Assembly: GCA_934746015.1 (NCBI GenBank)
Contig: CAKVEW010000002.1
Location: 124,001 to 188,000 of the forward strand
DNA from: an uncultured Clostridium sp.
GTDB taxonomy: Bacteria; Bacillota; Clostridia; Clostridiales; Clostridiaceae
Length of the DNA: 64,000 bases
Reading direction: 5' to 3'
In this document: positions 8,323-16,939 of the stretch, piece after piece
Layout of the letters: every line of letters starts with the position of its first letter
Position numbering within the stretch: the stretch's first letter is position 1
The notes under the pieces: generated by a model
What the model saw: the letters and a program-made list of their open reading frames with translations, nothing else
Database searches by the model: none
Told to the model about the DNA's origin: nothing
Position numbers and translations under genes: made by a program

Positions 8323-9504
8323 TTATTTGTATAAATAATCTCTAGTCATTTCTAATGTGTTGTTATTTCCTTTTGAAAACACTATTTGATGCAAATCAAT
8401 CATTCCATTATGGAAGGATGCAGCACAAGAAGATAAGTATAGCTCCCACATTCTAACAAACCTTTCATCAAAGGTTTTTGAAATCTTATCTATATTATTT
8501 TTATAATTATCATACCAAAAAAGTAATGTCTTTTGATAATGTCTTCTTAAACTTTCTACATCTAAAGTATAATAACTAAGTTCACTCCCAATATGTATTA
8601 TTTCTCTCAAGCTTGGAATAACTCCCCCTGGAAATATGTATTTTTTTATCCATGGATCTCCTGAATGTTCTTTTCTTCCACTAATATAGTGTAATAAAAA
8701 TAATCCTTGATCCTTTAATACATAATCTACATTTTTTAAGAAAAGCTCATAGTTATCACGACCAACATGCTCAAGCATCCCTACACTGACAACTCTATCA
8801 AACTTTAAATTACTCTTTTCTAAATCTCTATAATCCATTAATTCAACAGTTAAATATTCTTCTAAGCTCTCTTCCTTAATTCTTTCTTTAAATTTTAAAT
8901 ATTGTTGTTCACTTAAGGTAATGCCAACTCCATGAACCTTATATTTTTTAGCAGCCTCAATTAATAAATATCCCCAACCACAACCTATATCTAGCAAATT
9001 CATACCTTCTTTAAGTTGTAATTTTTTCAAAATGTGATCTACTTTATTCTTTTGTGCTTCATATAATGTGTCATCCTCACTTTTAAAATATGCACAAGAA
9101 TAACTCATTGTTTTATCTAACCAAAGTTCATAAAAATCATTTCCTATATCGTAATGTGATGTAACTTCTTTCTTTTGATTCTTTTTAGATGTTGATGAAT
9201 GTATTAATTTACTTAATATATTTTCATTAACATTAAACTCTTCTAACCTTCCCATTACAATATCTAAAGCATCATATAAATCTCCTGCTTCCATATCTAA
9301 TACCTTATCCATATAAGCTTCTCCTAGTGCTAATGATGTACTAGTGAGTAATAATTTTTTATCTATATTTCCATTTACTTTTACAACAAATTTAGGATTA
9401 CCCTTATCTATATTTAACTCTTTACCATCTTTAAATATAACCTTAAAGGGCACTTGATTATTTTGTTTAAAATACTTTTTAATAATCATGCTTTCTAATG
9501 ACAT
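8323..9504 (-). CDS. Cyclopropane-fatty-acyl-phospholipid synthase family methyltransferase
   Basis: The 393-aa protein is a SAM-dependent enzyme of the CFA synthase family, which adds a methylene bridge to unsaturated acyl chains of membrane lipids. The catalytic domain begins near VTSHYDIGNDFYELWLD, with the SAM-binding LLDIGCGWGYLL and the downstream VGMLEHVGRDNYE segment. The first ~115 residues are the usual substrate-binding N-terminal domain. I start at the ATG at 9504, preceded by GAAGGTG. An upstream in-frame ATG at 9540 has no ribosome site and would add 12 residues. It is a single gene with no operon partner. Confidence 0.88.
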   Translation of the reverse strand: MSLESMIIKKYFKQNNQVPFKVIFKDGKELNIDKGNPKFVVKVNGNIDKKLLLTSTSLALGEAYMDKVLDMEAGDLYDALDIVMGRLEEFNVNENILSKLIHSSTSKKNQKKEVTSHYDIGNDFYELWLDKTMSYSCAYFKSEDDTLYEAQKNKVDHILKKLQLKEGMNLLDIGCGWGYLLIEAAKKYKVHGVGITLSEQQYLKFKERIKEESLEEYLTVELMDYRDLEKSNLKFDRVVSVGMLEHVGRDNYELFLKNVDYVLKDQGLFLLHYISGRKEHSGDPWIKKYIFPGGVIPSLREIIHIGSELSYYTLDVESLRRHYQKTLLFWYDNYKNNIDKISKTFDERFVRMWELYLSSCAASFHNGMIDLHQIVFSKGNNNTLEMTRDYLYK

Positions 9505-9619
9505 AGTGGTACACCTTCTTTCAATATTATAGCCATACATACTATTTTTTCCCTAAGTTCCTAAAGTATTCTTATTTTTATTAAATAACATTGTTTAATA
9601 TATTTATAATTAAAATTAA

Positions 9620-9652
9620 AAAATCGGACAGAGATAACCTCCATCCGATTTT
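9620..9652 (-). terminator. Terminator of the PrsW-like gene
   Basis: AAAATCGGA (9620-9628) pairs with TCCGATTTT (9644-9652), a perfect 9-bp stem just after the PrsW-like stop. On the minus strand the stem ends in a T run. Confidence 0.8.
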
Positions 9653-9665
9653 AATTCTTCTATTT

Positions 9666-10397
9666 TTAATAAAGTGGCCTATCCTTATAAGATGCACTTT
9701 TAATCAAACGGTATACTATAATATACATAATTCCAACAAATGCATAGAAAACTATATTTGCCTTAGTGGTTCCTATCATAGCGCAGGCATCATAAAAACC
9801 ATGTAAAAATACTGCACTAAAATATCCAATGAACAAATTGAATACTGTACCAAATTTTCTTCCTCTTTTCTCACAAAGTTTAGCCCGACCATAAAATATA
9901 CCCATAAAAACCGAAAAGCCCAAGTGACCTGGTATGGCTAACAACGCACGAGGTAAAGCTACTGAAATTCCATAAGAAAAAATATATTTGATGTTCTCAA
10001 AAGCAGCAAACCCCAAAGATACGAAGGCAGAGTATACAACTCCATCAAACAAATAATTGAAATTCCAATCCTTCCATGTACGACGTTTTAAAAAGAAAAG
10101 CTTTGTTCCTTCTTCCACAGCAGCCACTACAATAAAAGATAAAATAATAACATAATACGGGCTGTCTTGACTTACTGTACTATCTAAAACCATACTACCG
10201 ATTCCCTCTAAAACAATAGAAGATAATGCTGCTGCAACACCACAAAGTATCAGGGACCACAAAAGGCTAGGTGGCTCTTTTTCAATAGTATCTTGTTTAT
10301 ATATGTAACGGAGTAAAAATATTGCTGGAACTATAGCTACCAGTATATATATTATAAGTATTTTGCTTAACGGAATAATTGGTATAAAGAAAAACAT
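9666..10397 (-). CDS. PrsW-family intramembrane metalloprotease
   Basis: The 243-aa membrane protein has about seven hydrophobic helices. It carries the PrsW signatures: VEEGTKLFFLKR (paired Glu), FAAFENIKYIF (Glu), GHLGFSVFMGIFYG (His) and LHGFYDA (His). In Bacillus, PrsW cuts an anti-sigma factor at the membrane; the target here is unknown. A strong GGAGGAGGAAT precedes the ATG. The gene stands alone, though an anti-sigma-like protein is encoded at 38986-39540. The protease call rests on motif conservation. Confidence 0.85.
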   Translation of the reverse strand: MFFFIPIIPLSKILIIYILVAIVPAIFLLRYIYKQDTIEKEPPSLLWSLILCGVAAALSSIVLEGIGSMVLDSTVSQDSPYYVIILSFIVVAAVEEGTKLFFLKRRTWKDWNFNYLFDGVVYSAFVSLGFAAFENIKYIFSYGISVALPRALLAIPGHLGFSVFMGIFYGRAKLCEKRGRKFGTVFNLFIGYFSAVFLHGFYDACAMIGTTKANIVFYAFVGIMYIIVYRLIKSASYKDRPLY

Positions 10398-10452
10398 ACA
10401 AATTCCTCCTCCCTAATTTATACCTATTAATTATATTATACATAAAAAAATA

Positions 10453-10490
10453 AACTCCAGGTAGGTGCCATATTGCTTCTACATGGAGTT
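10453..10490 (-). terminator. Terminator of the small alarmone synthetase gene
   Basis: AACTCCA (10453-10459) pairs with TGGAGTT (10484-10490), with GTAG/CTAC extending the stem past one mismatch. On the minus strand it is followed by TATTTTTTTATG. Confidence 0.75.
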
Positions 10491-10531
10491 AAAATTTAAA
10501 ATAATTTTCTCAATAAATTTATATACAATTT

Positions 10532-11329
10532 TTATTTTAAGCTCTTTAATCTTTCAATTTCTTCTTTTTGTTCTTCAATTATTCTTAGAAGTTCCTTCTC
10601 TTTACAAGACCATTCTTTGCTGAGGTCATTTATTAAAGATGCCATTTCGTCTGCACTTCCTGCAATTCTATTAAATAAAAGTAGATTTGACTTTAGAATT
10701 TCTGGTATTTCTGAGTGTGAATATCTTAGTCTATGATCTATTTCTCCATAGCCTTCTTCAAATATTGTTCTAACTTGAATTTCTGCTATAACTTTTTCGT
10801 TAGTTGGATAAAATTCCACTAAGTAGTGAACTGATCTATACCCTGATATTCTTGATCTAACTTCTATACCAAGTTCTTCAAACTTTTTAGTGTTATCTCC
10901 TTCTCTGACATTTGCAGTAACTTCAATAACATTCCAAGTTTTAGTTATAAATTCATGAATATCCTGCCACTGATCTTTAAATATATGAATAACTCTAATT
11001 CCAATTAAATCATTTATTTCATTTTTATAATTTTCTAGAGTAAATTGAAAGTCTTTTCCGTACTTTAACTTTCTATCTTCTGTTTTTCTTATAACTTTTT
11101 CAATTAATCTATCTGGGTCCTTTATTCTTGATTTTACTGTATGAATAATTGGTTGTGAACGTAAAATGTTAGATATAAAGTCTGCATGATTTTCATAAGA
11201 AATTTCATACTCTACAAAATCATTATATATGTCATTTAAAACATCAATATCTATATTATTAGTTTTAATTTTCTCTTCTGCATGTGGATATTTCAATAAA
11301 AATTCATCTATTTTAAAACTCTTCTTCAT
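10532..11329 (-). CDS. Small alarmone synthetase (RelQ/YjbM-like GTP pyrophosphokinase)
   Basis: The 265-aa protein carries only the (p)ppGpp synthetase domain of the RelA/SpoT family, without the hydrolase, TGS or ACT domains of the long enzymes. Visible motifs are SRIKDPDRLIEKVIRK, DLIGIRVIHIF, GYRSVHYLVEF and EIQVRTIFEEGYGEIDH. It makes (p)ppGpp from ATP and GDP/GTP in stress. A C-terminal KEKELLRIIEEQKEEIERLK coiled helix probably mediates oligomerisation. It lies 198 bases after the YgiQ-like gene and has its own terminator. Confidence 0.9.
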   Translation of the reverse strand: MKKSFKIDEFLLKYPHAEEKIKTNNIDIDVLNDIYNDFVEYEISYENHADFISNILRSQPIIHTVKSRIKDPDRLIEKVIRKTEDRKLKYGKDFQFTLENYKNEINDLIGIRVIHIFKDQWQDIHEFITKTWNVIEVTANVREGDNTKKFEELGIEVRSRISGYRSVHYLVEFYPTNEKVIAEIQVRTIFEEGYGEIDHRLRYSHSEIPEILKSNLLLFNRIAGSADEMASLINDLSKEWSCKEKELLRIIEEQKEEIERLKSLK

Positions 11330-11352
11330 TTACTCTTCCCCTTTGGATATAG

Positions 11353-11372
11353 GGGACTGTGTTAACAGTCCC
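11353..11372. repeat. Short hairpin before the synthetase gene
   Basis: GGGACTGT (11353-11360) and ACAGTCCC (11365-11372) form a perfect stem 24 bases upstream of the small alarmone synthetase start. There is no T run, so it is a possible leader structure rather than a terminator. Confidence 0.4.
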
Positions 11373-11374
11373 AA

Positions 11375-11512
11375 ATTAAGAATGTAAAATGTAAAATGTA
11401 GAATTATTGATGTAATTCTTTCAGAATTACTAAAATTAAAATCTTTTCAAAACTCCTAAAGGAGTTTTTTCATTAATTTTTAATTATTCATTCTTAATTT
11501 TACATTGTGAAG
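11375..11512. repeat. Dispersed AT-rich intergenic repeat, copy 1
   Basis: The block holds AATGTAAAATGTAAAATG repeats on one side (11382-11400) and a mirrored ATTCTTAATTTTACATTG on the other (about 11490-11510), surrounding the YgiQ-like terminator. Related strings occur at about 14226-14257, 18455-18510, 42455-42545, 44831-44880 and 60285-60312. Confidence 0.6.
11449..11468 (-). terminator. Terminator of the YgiQ-like gene
   Basis: AAAACTCC (11449-11456) and GGAGTTTT (11461-11468) enclose a 4-base loop. The stem sits 60 bases after the YgiQ-like stop. Confidence 0.7.
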
Positions 11513-11527
11513 TATCACTTCTTCGCC

Positions 11528-13564
11528 TTATCTTCCTTGTCTTCTATTAGTACTCTTATTACTTTTTGGCTTAGAACTTTTTCCTTTAAAGTCTCCAAAT
11601 TTCCCTTTTGATGCACCTTTACTATTTGTTGACTTTGAAGTTGATTTACTATTCATTTTTAAAGTTGATTTTGAAGAAGATTTTGACTTAGAACCTTGCT
11701 TACTTCTATTTGAGTTTCCTCTTGCTATTGCTTCTTCTTTTTTCATCTTAGCCATATATCTATCAGCTTTTGATTTAATTAAACACTTTGGTCCATTACC
11801 TATTAAATCTTCTCTTCCTGCTTTAACTAAAGCATCATGAACTAAATTATAGTTCTTAGGATTTTTAAATTGAAGAAGTGCTCTTTGCATAGCCTTTTCT
11901 TCTCTTGTCTTTGGAATATATACCTCTTCACCAGTTATTGGATTAATTCCTGTATAGAACATAGCTGTAGATAATGTTCCTGGTGTTGGATAAAAGTCTT
12001 GAACTTGCTCTGGTTGATATTTTGTATCTCTTAAATATTCAGCTAATTCTATTGCTTCATTTAATCCACTTCCTGGATGGCTTGACATTAGATATGGAAT
12101 TAAATATTGCTCCTTACCTAATTGCTTATTTATCTTAAAGAATTTTTCTCTAAATCTATCATAAGTATCACCTGATGGCTTACCCATATATTTTAAAGTG
12201 TTAGCCGCTACATGCTCTGGTGCAACCTTTAATTGTCCGCTTACATGATGCTCAACAAGTTCTCTAAAGAATGTATCATTTTTATCTGCCATTATGTAAT
12301 CATATCTTAATCCTGAACGAACAAAAGCCTTCTTTACTTTAGGAAGTTTTCTTATCTTTCTAAGTATTCCTAAGAATTCACTATGATCCACTATTAAATT
12401 CTTACATGGCTTTGGAGTTAAACATTGTTTAGATTTACATGCACCTATAGTAAGTTGTGTTTTACAAGCGGGCTTTCTAAAGTTTGCAGTTGGTCCTCCA
12501 ACGTCATGTATATAACCTTTAAAGTCTTTAAGATTAGTTATTTCAACAGCTTCGTCTAATATTGAATCTTCACTTCTACTTTGAACTGCTCTTCCCTGAT
12601 GGAAAGTTATAGCACAAAATGAACAGTTTCCAAAACATCCTCTTGAGCTTACTATACTAAATTTAACCTCTTCTAAGGCTGCAATTCCACCAAATTCATC
12701 ATATATTGGATGACATTCTTTAGTGTATGGAAGAGCATAAACCTTGTCTAGTTCTTCCCTTGTTAAAGGCATTTCTGGTGTATTGCATACTACATATTTG
12801 TCTCCATGTTTTTGAACTAACATCTTACCTCTTACAGGATCTTGCTCTTCATACTGAATTTTAAAAGCTTCAGCATATTTTAGTTTATCCCTTGTTACTT
12901 CATTCTTTGATGGCAATAACTTATAATCCCCATATATTTCATCTAATGAATCTATAGTATATGTAGTACCATTAACATGTCTTATATATTTAGCTTCAAA
13001 TCCATCATTTAAAGCATTAGCTACTTCTACAATTTGCTTTTCGCTCATTCCATATATTAAAAGATCTGCTCCACTATCTATTAATATAGAATTTCTAACA
13101 TTATCACCCCAGTAATCATAGTGAGCCATTCTTCTCAAGCTGGCTTCTACTCCACCTATAACAACATTAATATTTTTATATGCTTCTCTAATTTTATTAC
13201 AATAAACTATAGTGGCTCTATCTGGTCTTGCTCCCATTTTACCACCTGGAGTATAAAGATCCTTTTCTCTAGGTCTTTTACTTACAGTATAATGGTTAAC
13301 CATGGAGTCCATATTTCCGCCGTTAACTAAGAAAGCAAGTCTTGGTCTTCCAAGTTTCATAAAATCATCTGTACTATGCCAATCTGGTTGTGGTATAATA
13401 CCAACCTTATATCCAGCATCCTCTAGAACTCTAGAAATAATTGCAGTTCCAAAGCTATGATGATCAATATAAGCATCCCCCGTAACTATAATAAAGTCAC
13501 ATTGTTCCCATCCACGTTCTTTCATGTCTTCTTTACTTATTGGTAGAAATCTATTATTTGACAT
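11528..13564 (-). CDS. YgiQ-family radical SAM protein
   Basis: The 678-aa protein matches the large YgiQ family: an N-terminal B12-binding-like region, the radical SAM cluster [11 protein letters not shown] at about residues 309-319, [13 protein letters not shown] and SGLRYDYIM segments, then [19 protein letters not shown] and [16 protein letters not shown]. Its reaction is not established. The last ~70 residues are a Ser/Lys-rich, disordered tail ([17 protein letters not shown]), probably nucleic-acid- or surface-binding. It is monocistronic with its own terminator. Confidence 0.9.
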   Translation of the reverse strand: MSNNRFLPISKEDMKERGWEQCDFIIVTGDAYIDHHSFGTAIISRVLEDAGYKVGIIPQPDWHSTDDFMKLGRPRLAFLVNGGNMDSMVNHYTVSKRPREKDLYTPGGKMGARPDRATIVYCNKIREAYKNINVVIGGVEASLRRMAHYDYWGDNVRNSILIDSGADLLIYGMSEKQIVEVANALNDGFEAKYIRHVNGTTYTIDSLDEIYGDYKLLPSKNEVTRDKLKYAEAFKIQYEEQDPVRGKMLVQKHGDKYVVCNTPEMPLTREELDKVYALPYTKECHPIYDEFGGIAALEEVKFSIVSSRGCFGNCSFCAITFHQGRAVQSRSEDSILDEAVEITNLKDFKGYIHDVGGPTANFRKPACKTQLTIGACKSKQCLTPKPCKNLIVDHSEFLGILRKIRKLPKVKKAFVRSGLRYDYIMADKNDTFFRELVEHHVSGQLKVAPEHVAANTLKYMGKPSGDTYDRFREKFFKINKQLGKEQYLIPYLMSSHPGSGLNEAIELAEYLRDTKYQPEQVQDFYPTPGTLSTAMFYTGINPITGEEVYIPKTREEKAMQRALLQFKNPKNYNLVHDALVKAGREDLIGNGPKCLIKSKADRYMAKMKKEEAIARGNSNRSKQGSKSKSSSKSTLKMNSKSTSKSTNSKGASKGKFGDFKGKSSKPKSNKSTNRRQGR

Positions 13565-13673
13565 TTAAACACCTACTTTATATATTTCGCTAATTGATTA
13601 TATCATTTTAAATGAATTAAATCATTTATTTTTTTAATTTACATAATGTTACTAGTATAATTCAAAAATAAAA

Positions 13674-13707
13674 CCTATGGAGTAACAATTTCTATCATCT
13701 CCATAGG
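13674..13707 (-). terminator. Terminator overlapping the broken regulator
   Basis: CCTATGGAG (13674-13682) pairs with CTCCATAGG (13699-13707). On the minus strand TTTTATTTTTG follows. The stem is read as the last codons of the truncated regulator ORF. Confidence 0.75.
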
Positions 13708-13869
13708 CTTCAATATTAAAATTATTGCAGCACTAAAAAATGGTACTAGTATTTTTAAAGCTTCTTCTCCATTATATACACAAGTAACATCATATCCTTG
13801 CATTTTCATATATTCAGTTGTAACTTCAAGTATATTAGGTTCATCTTCTAAAAATAATATTTTAATCAT
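13675..13869 (-). pseudogene. Truncated response regulator receiver domain
   Basis: The minus-strand ORF has a strong GGAGGAAAT before its ATG at 13869. It starts MIKILFLEDEPNILEVTTEY, then MQGYDVTCVYNGEEALKIL, the first ~40 residues of a receiver domain with its acidic pair. After that the expected phospho-acceptor Asp region and DNA-binding domain are missing, and the reading runs into ~20 unrelated residues and the terminator. I infer an internal deletion that joined the gene start to the operon terminator. The ribosome site and start are intact, so a 64-aa peptide may still be made. Confidence 0.75.
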
Positions 13870-14041
13870 ATTTCCTCCAATAAATACAAATAAATGTATA
13901 TATTGATTATACATTAAATGTAATAATTAAATAATAAACCTAAACTATATAAAATTTGAAAATTATATATTTATTTATAAATTCATAATTTTATATAATA
14001 TCCTAATAATATAAATGAATAATACTTTTAGGAGGAAACAT

Positions 14042-14197
14042 ATGAAAAATCAAAATAGAAAAAAACACTCTAAAGAAAATTACTTAAAGAATGGTTCAAA
14101 AACTCAAAATCAATATGCTAATAATCACTATAATTTCACTACAGAAGAACCTGCACTTAATGAAAGTGGAGTTGAAGCAAAGAAAAAAGGATTTTAA
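14042..14197 (+). CDS. Small hydrophilic protein, unknown
   Basis: A 51-aa ORF with a very good TAGGAGGAAACAT before the ATG at 14042 and a strong terminator 1 base after its stop. An upstream ATG at 14015 lacks a ribosome site. The protein is Lys/Asn-rich, without Cys or a hydrophobic segment, beginning MKNQNRKKHSKENY. I do not recognise the family. The size and composition resemble small spore or nucleoid-associated proteins, but nothing proves this. Confidence 0.65.
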   Translation: MKNQNRKKHSKENYLKNGSKTQNQYANNHYNFTTEEPALNESGVEAKKKGF

Positions 14198-14223
14198 GAA
14201 AAGCTGTCTTACGACAGCTTTTC
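14198..14223 (+). terminator. Terminator of the 51-aa gene
   Basis: GAAAAGCTGTC (14198-14208) pairs with GACAGCTTTTC (14213-14223), a perfect 11-bp stem with a 4-base loop. Confidence 0.8.
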
Positions 14224-14225
14224 AA

Positions 14226-14257
14226 AATGTAGAATGTAGAATGTAAAATGTAGAATT
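14226..14257. repeat. Dispersed AT-rich intergenic repeat, copy 2
   Basis: Four near-identical 9-10 base units (AATGTAGAATG / AATGTAAAATG) lie in tandem, followed by AATTAAGG. This is the same family as the block at 11375-11512. Confidence 0.6.
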
Positions 14258-14288
14258 AAGGAAAAAACTCCTTTCAGAGTTTAAAAAA

Positions 14289-14319
14289 TAGTTAGTTTTG
14301 TTTTATACGAAACTAACTA
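14289..14319 (-). terminator. Bidirectional terminator
   Basis: TAGTTAGTTT (14289-14298) pairs with AAACTAACTA (14310-14319), with A6 on the left and a T run on the right. It serves the AraC-type gene and backs up the convergent small gene. Confidence 0.8.
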
Positions 14320-14360
14320 CTTTTTGTAATCTTAATTTGAATTTTATATATTCAAATTCA

Positions 14361-15236
14361 TTATAATTTTTTAATTGGAAGTAATTCTATATATCCTCTT
14401 GTTCCAATTGGTTCAAGCTGAATACGTGGATTTAAATCATCCCATTTATAATCTATTATTGATGGATTATATTTTTTTATTGCTTCCCATACCTGTTCAA
14501 TTGCTTCTGCATAATATTCTTCTTCAAAGGGTTCTCCTTGAAACATCAAGTATTTACTTGCTGGAAGATCAATTATATCAAAGCCATCAGGAATCACGCC
14601 ACTATAATTTGTTGGAACTTCAACCCCTTGTACATACTCTGATGTTCCTTCAGCTATATAGTTTTTAGGTAACCATAAACATACAGGCTCTCCACTTATG
14701 GATTTTATACTCTTTAGCAATCCCCAAACATCACAACCAACTTCTTCACAATAAGAAAAATACTCAGTAGCTTTTACACCTCGTTTAATAATTACTCTAC
14801 GCTCAGGTTTATCTACCATTTGTATAAATATTGTTTTTACATTAGTCATAGGTTTTTCTTTACCTCCTTTAATTGATTTAATTCCATAAGGAGTAAAAAG
14901 ATGTATTGGAATTGGATTTTGTGCATATTGCCCTGGATTACAACCAAATTCACGATAAAAGGCCCTTTGATAATCATCTACACTTTTAAATCCTGCTTCA
15001 TAGGCAACATCTATAATTTTCACCAGTTCATCACGTAATTTTATTGCAGATTTAGACAACCTAAGCCTACGTATATAATCTGAAGGTGTAATATTTAATA
15101 ATTGTGTAAATAGTCTATAAGAATACCATGGAGAATATAAGGATACTCTTGATAAATCACTCATAGAAATATCCTCATTTAAATGGTGTTCTATATAATC
15201 TTGCATTCGTTGAATTGCTTTAATTCGTTCCTCCAT
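14361..15236 (-). CDS. AraC-family regulator with GyrI-like effector domain
   Basis: The 291-aa protein has an N-terminal AraC DNA-binding domain at about 5-105, with two helix-turn-helix units (DISMSDLSRVSLYSPWYSYR and VAYEAGFKSVDDYQRAFYRE). A GyrI/Rob-like small-molecule-binding domain follows from about 130 to the end (VDKPERRVIIKRGVKA ... YIELLPIKKL). Rob/BmrR-type proteins of this layout sense hydrophobic compounds and switch on efflux genes. No target gene is adjacent. GGGGTGATAA precedes the ATG. Confidence 0.87.
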   Translation of the reverse strand: MEERIKAIQRMQDYIEHHLNEDISMSDLSRVSLYSPWYSYRLFTQLLNITPSDYIRRLRLSKSAIKLRDELVKIIDVAYEAGFKSVDDYQRAFYREFGCNPGQYAQNPIPIHLFTPYGIKSIKGGKEKPMTNVKTIFIQMVDKPERRVIIKRGVKATEYFSYCEEVGCDVWGLLKSIKSISGEPVCLWLPKNYIAEGTSEYVQGVEVPTNYSGVIPDGFDIIDLPASKYLMFQGEPFEEEYYAEAIEQVWEAIKKYNPSIIDYKWDDLNPRIQLEPIGTRGYIELLPIKKL

Positions 15237-15362
15237 CCTTTTATCACCCCTTACAAGTAAAATATACCAAATAAGAAAGCTATAATTCTCGACTATTTTT
15301 GCTATATACTAAATATTGCAAATACAATTTAACTCTTTAAAATGTTGCATACAAAATATAAA

Positions 15363-15383
15363 AACTCATCTTTTTGATGAGTT
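15363..15383 (-). terminator. Terminator of the S41 peptidase gene
   Basis: AACTCATC (15363-15370) and GATGAGTT (15376-15383) enclose five T. On the minus strand TTTATATTTTG follows. Confidence 0.7.
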
Positions 15384-15432
15384 CTCATAAAATTAATACA
15401 TAACTGATACCAAACTATATAATTTTTTATTA

Positions 15433-16767
15433 TTAATTTTTATTTATTATATCTTTTAAAGCAGCTTCTAATATATCATCACCATATTCCACATAAATAT
15501 CTGGTTCTAATATAGGTTCATTATCTTTACTAACATCAGGTCTCCTCCATTTTTTATATGATACTTGACCTATGAGGTTAGAATTCTTTAATTGATATGT
15601 CAATACATCTCCATAACTTGACGGTTTATTGCTACTTGGTCGTCCTACTAAAGTTCCAAGATCACCATCTGATACCCATACGCATAGCATTTGAGCTGAA
15701 CTAAAAGTAACTTCATTTGTAAGTACATATAAATTAATATCTTCATTCTTTACTGCTTTATTGCTACTTTTAAATTCTATACTTCCACTTTTTCTTAAAT
15801 ATCCCCTTTGTTCTTGGGCTAAAGGAGAAAATCTTATTACAGCTCCATAATTTCCTGGTACCATATCAAGAGCTTCTAAAATCATACTGCAAGCTATTGA
15901 ATTTCCTCCTGGATTATCAATTACATCTAATATAAAATTACTTATTCCTTCACTTCTATATTCTTTAATATCTTTTACTAAGGTTTCTAATGCTGAATTA
16001 ACTTCACAAGTTGCCAATCTTACATAAGCAGTTTTTTCATCTAGCTTTTTAATATAAATACTAGTATCTATATAACTATTATTTATACCTCTATTAAATT
16101 TTACTTCTATATTTTCTTCTATTCCCTTATCTTCTACAGTCAAATTAATATTACTATTATTTTCTATACCAATGCTTCCTAGTAAAATTTTCCCCCTAGA
16201 ATATCTTTCTATATTCCTAGCTTCTGCAATATAGTTTTCTGCTGGAAATATTTCTTTAATTTTCTCTACTATTTTACTAATATCTACATTTCCTATTTTT
16301 TTTATAACTTTATCAGTTAAATTTTTTTCTTTATCAAGTAATATTAAGTTTCCATCTTTATATTTCCATTCTATATCAAGAAGCATATTCTCACTCCACC
16401 AAAGAGCTGTATGCCCATCTTTTAATGATGATAAATATTTAGATATTTCCTTTTGCAAAGCTCCAACTGTCATACTAGAATTGCTTAGATTTAATAGTTC
16501 ATTTTTTGCAATATAATACCTTTCTGGTACTTCTTCTAAAAATATTGGATGAGTATTCTCTATTATATTTATAATATTCTCTACGTCTTCTTTTACTTCT
16601 TCTTTTAATAGTTCTTTATCTAATACTGGATTACCTGAAATTTTAAATTCCTTTGATTTATAAATTGAAATAGGTTGATTGAAATATAGATATATAAAAG
16701 AACCTACTGCTAATACTATGATACTTAGTAAAATTAATTTAATTGCTTTTCTAATATATTTGTTCAA
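15433..16767 (-). CDS. S41-family (tail-specific-like) peptidase, membrane anchored
   Basis: The 444-aa protein has one N-terminal membrane helix (about 10-29) and an extracellular body. The S41 core shows KDGHTALWW near residue 115, FILDVIDNPGGNS near 285 and TFSSAQM near 355, where a Ser of the SSAQ motif is the likely nucleophile. There is no clear PDZ domain. The start is TTG, preceded by GGGGGAG. It probably cuts extracytoplasmic peptides; the substrate is unknown. It is a single gene. Confidence 0.82.
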   Translation of the reverse strand: MNKYIRKAIKLILLSIIVLAVGSFIYLYFNQPISIYKSKEFKISGNPVLDKELLKEEVKEDVENIINIIENTHPIFLEEVPERYYIAKNELLNLSNSSMTVGALQKEISKYLSSLKDGHTALWWSENMLLDIEWKYKDGNLILLDKEKNLTDKVIKKIGNVDISKIVEKIKEIFPAENYIAEARNIERYSRGKILLGSIGIENNSNINLTVEDKGIEENIEVKFNRGINNSYIDTSIYIKKLDEKTAYVRLATCEVNSALETLVKDIKEYRSEGISNFILDVIDNPGGNSIACSMILEALDMVPGNYGAVIRFSPLAQEQRGYLRKSGSIEFKSSNKAVKNEDINLYVLTNEVTFSSAQMLCVWVSDGDLGTLVGRPSSNKPSSYGDVLTYQLKNSNLIGQVSYKKWRRPDVSKDNEPILEPDIYVEYGDDILEAALKDIINKN

Positions 16768-16921
16768 TTTTACTCCCCCTGTAAAATTAAGTTTTTTAGT
16801 ATTCCCATAATTATTCCCTTTTTATTTTTACTTAATAAGATACTTAATGAAATTATATAATATTCATATTATATTGTATATTATTTGTAGTTAATATTTT
16901 ATTAATTTCCATATAAAGAAA

Positions 16922-16939
16922 AAACTCCTTACGGAGTTT
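16922..16939 (-). terminator. Terminator overlapping the MATE gene end
   Basis: AAACTCC (16922-16928) pairs with GGAGTTT (16933-16939). The MATE stop codon (16929-16931) lies in the loop, and on the minus strand the stem ends in TTTTTTC. Confidence 0.8.

Noticed and set aside
9504..9540. Upstream ATG as start of the cyclopropane synthase
   Set aside because: No ribosome site precedes it, whereas the ATG at 9504 has GAAGGTG at the right distance.
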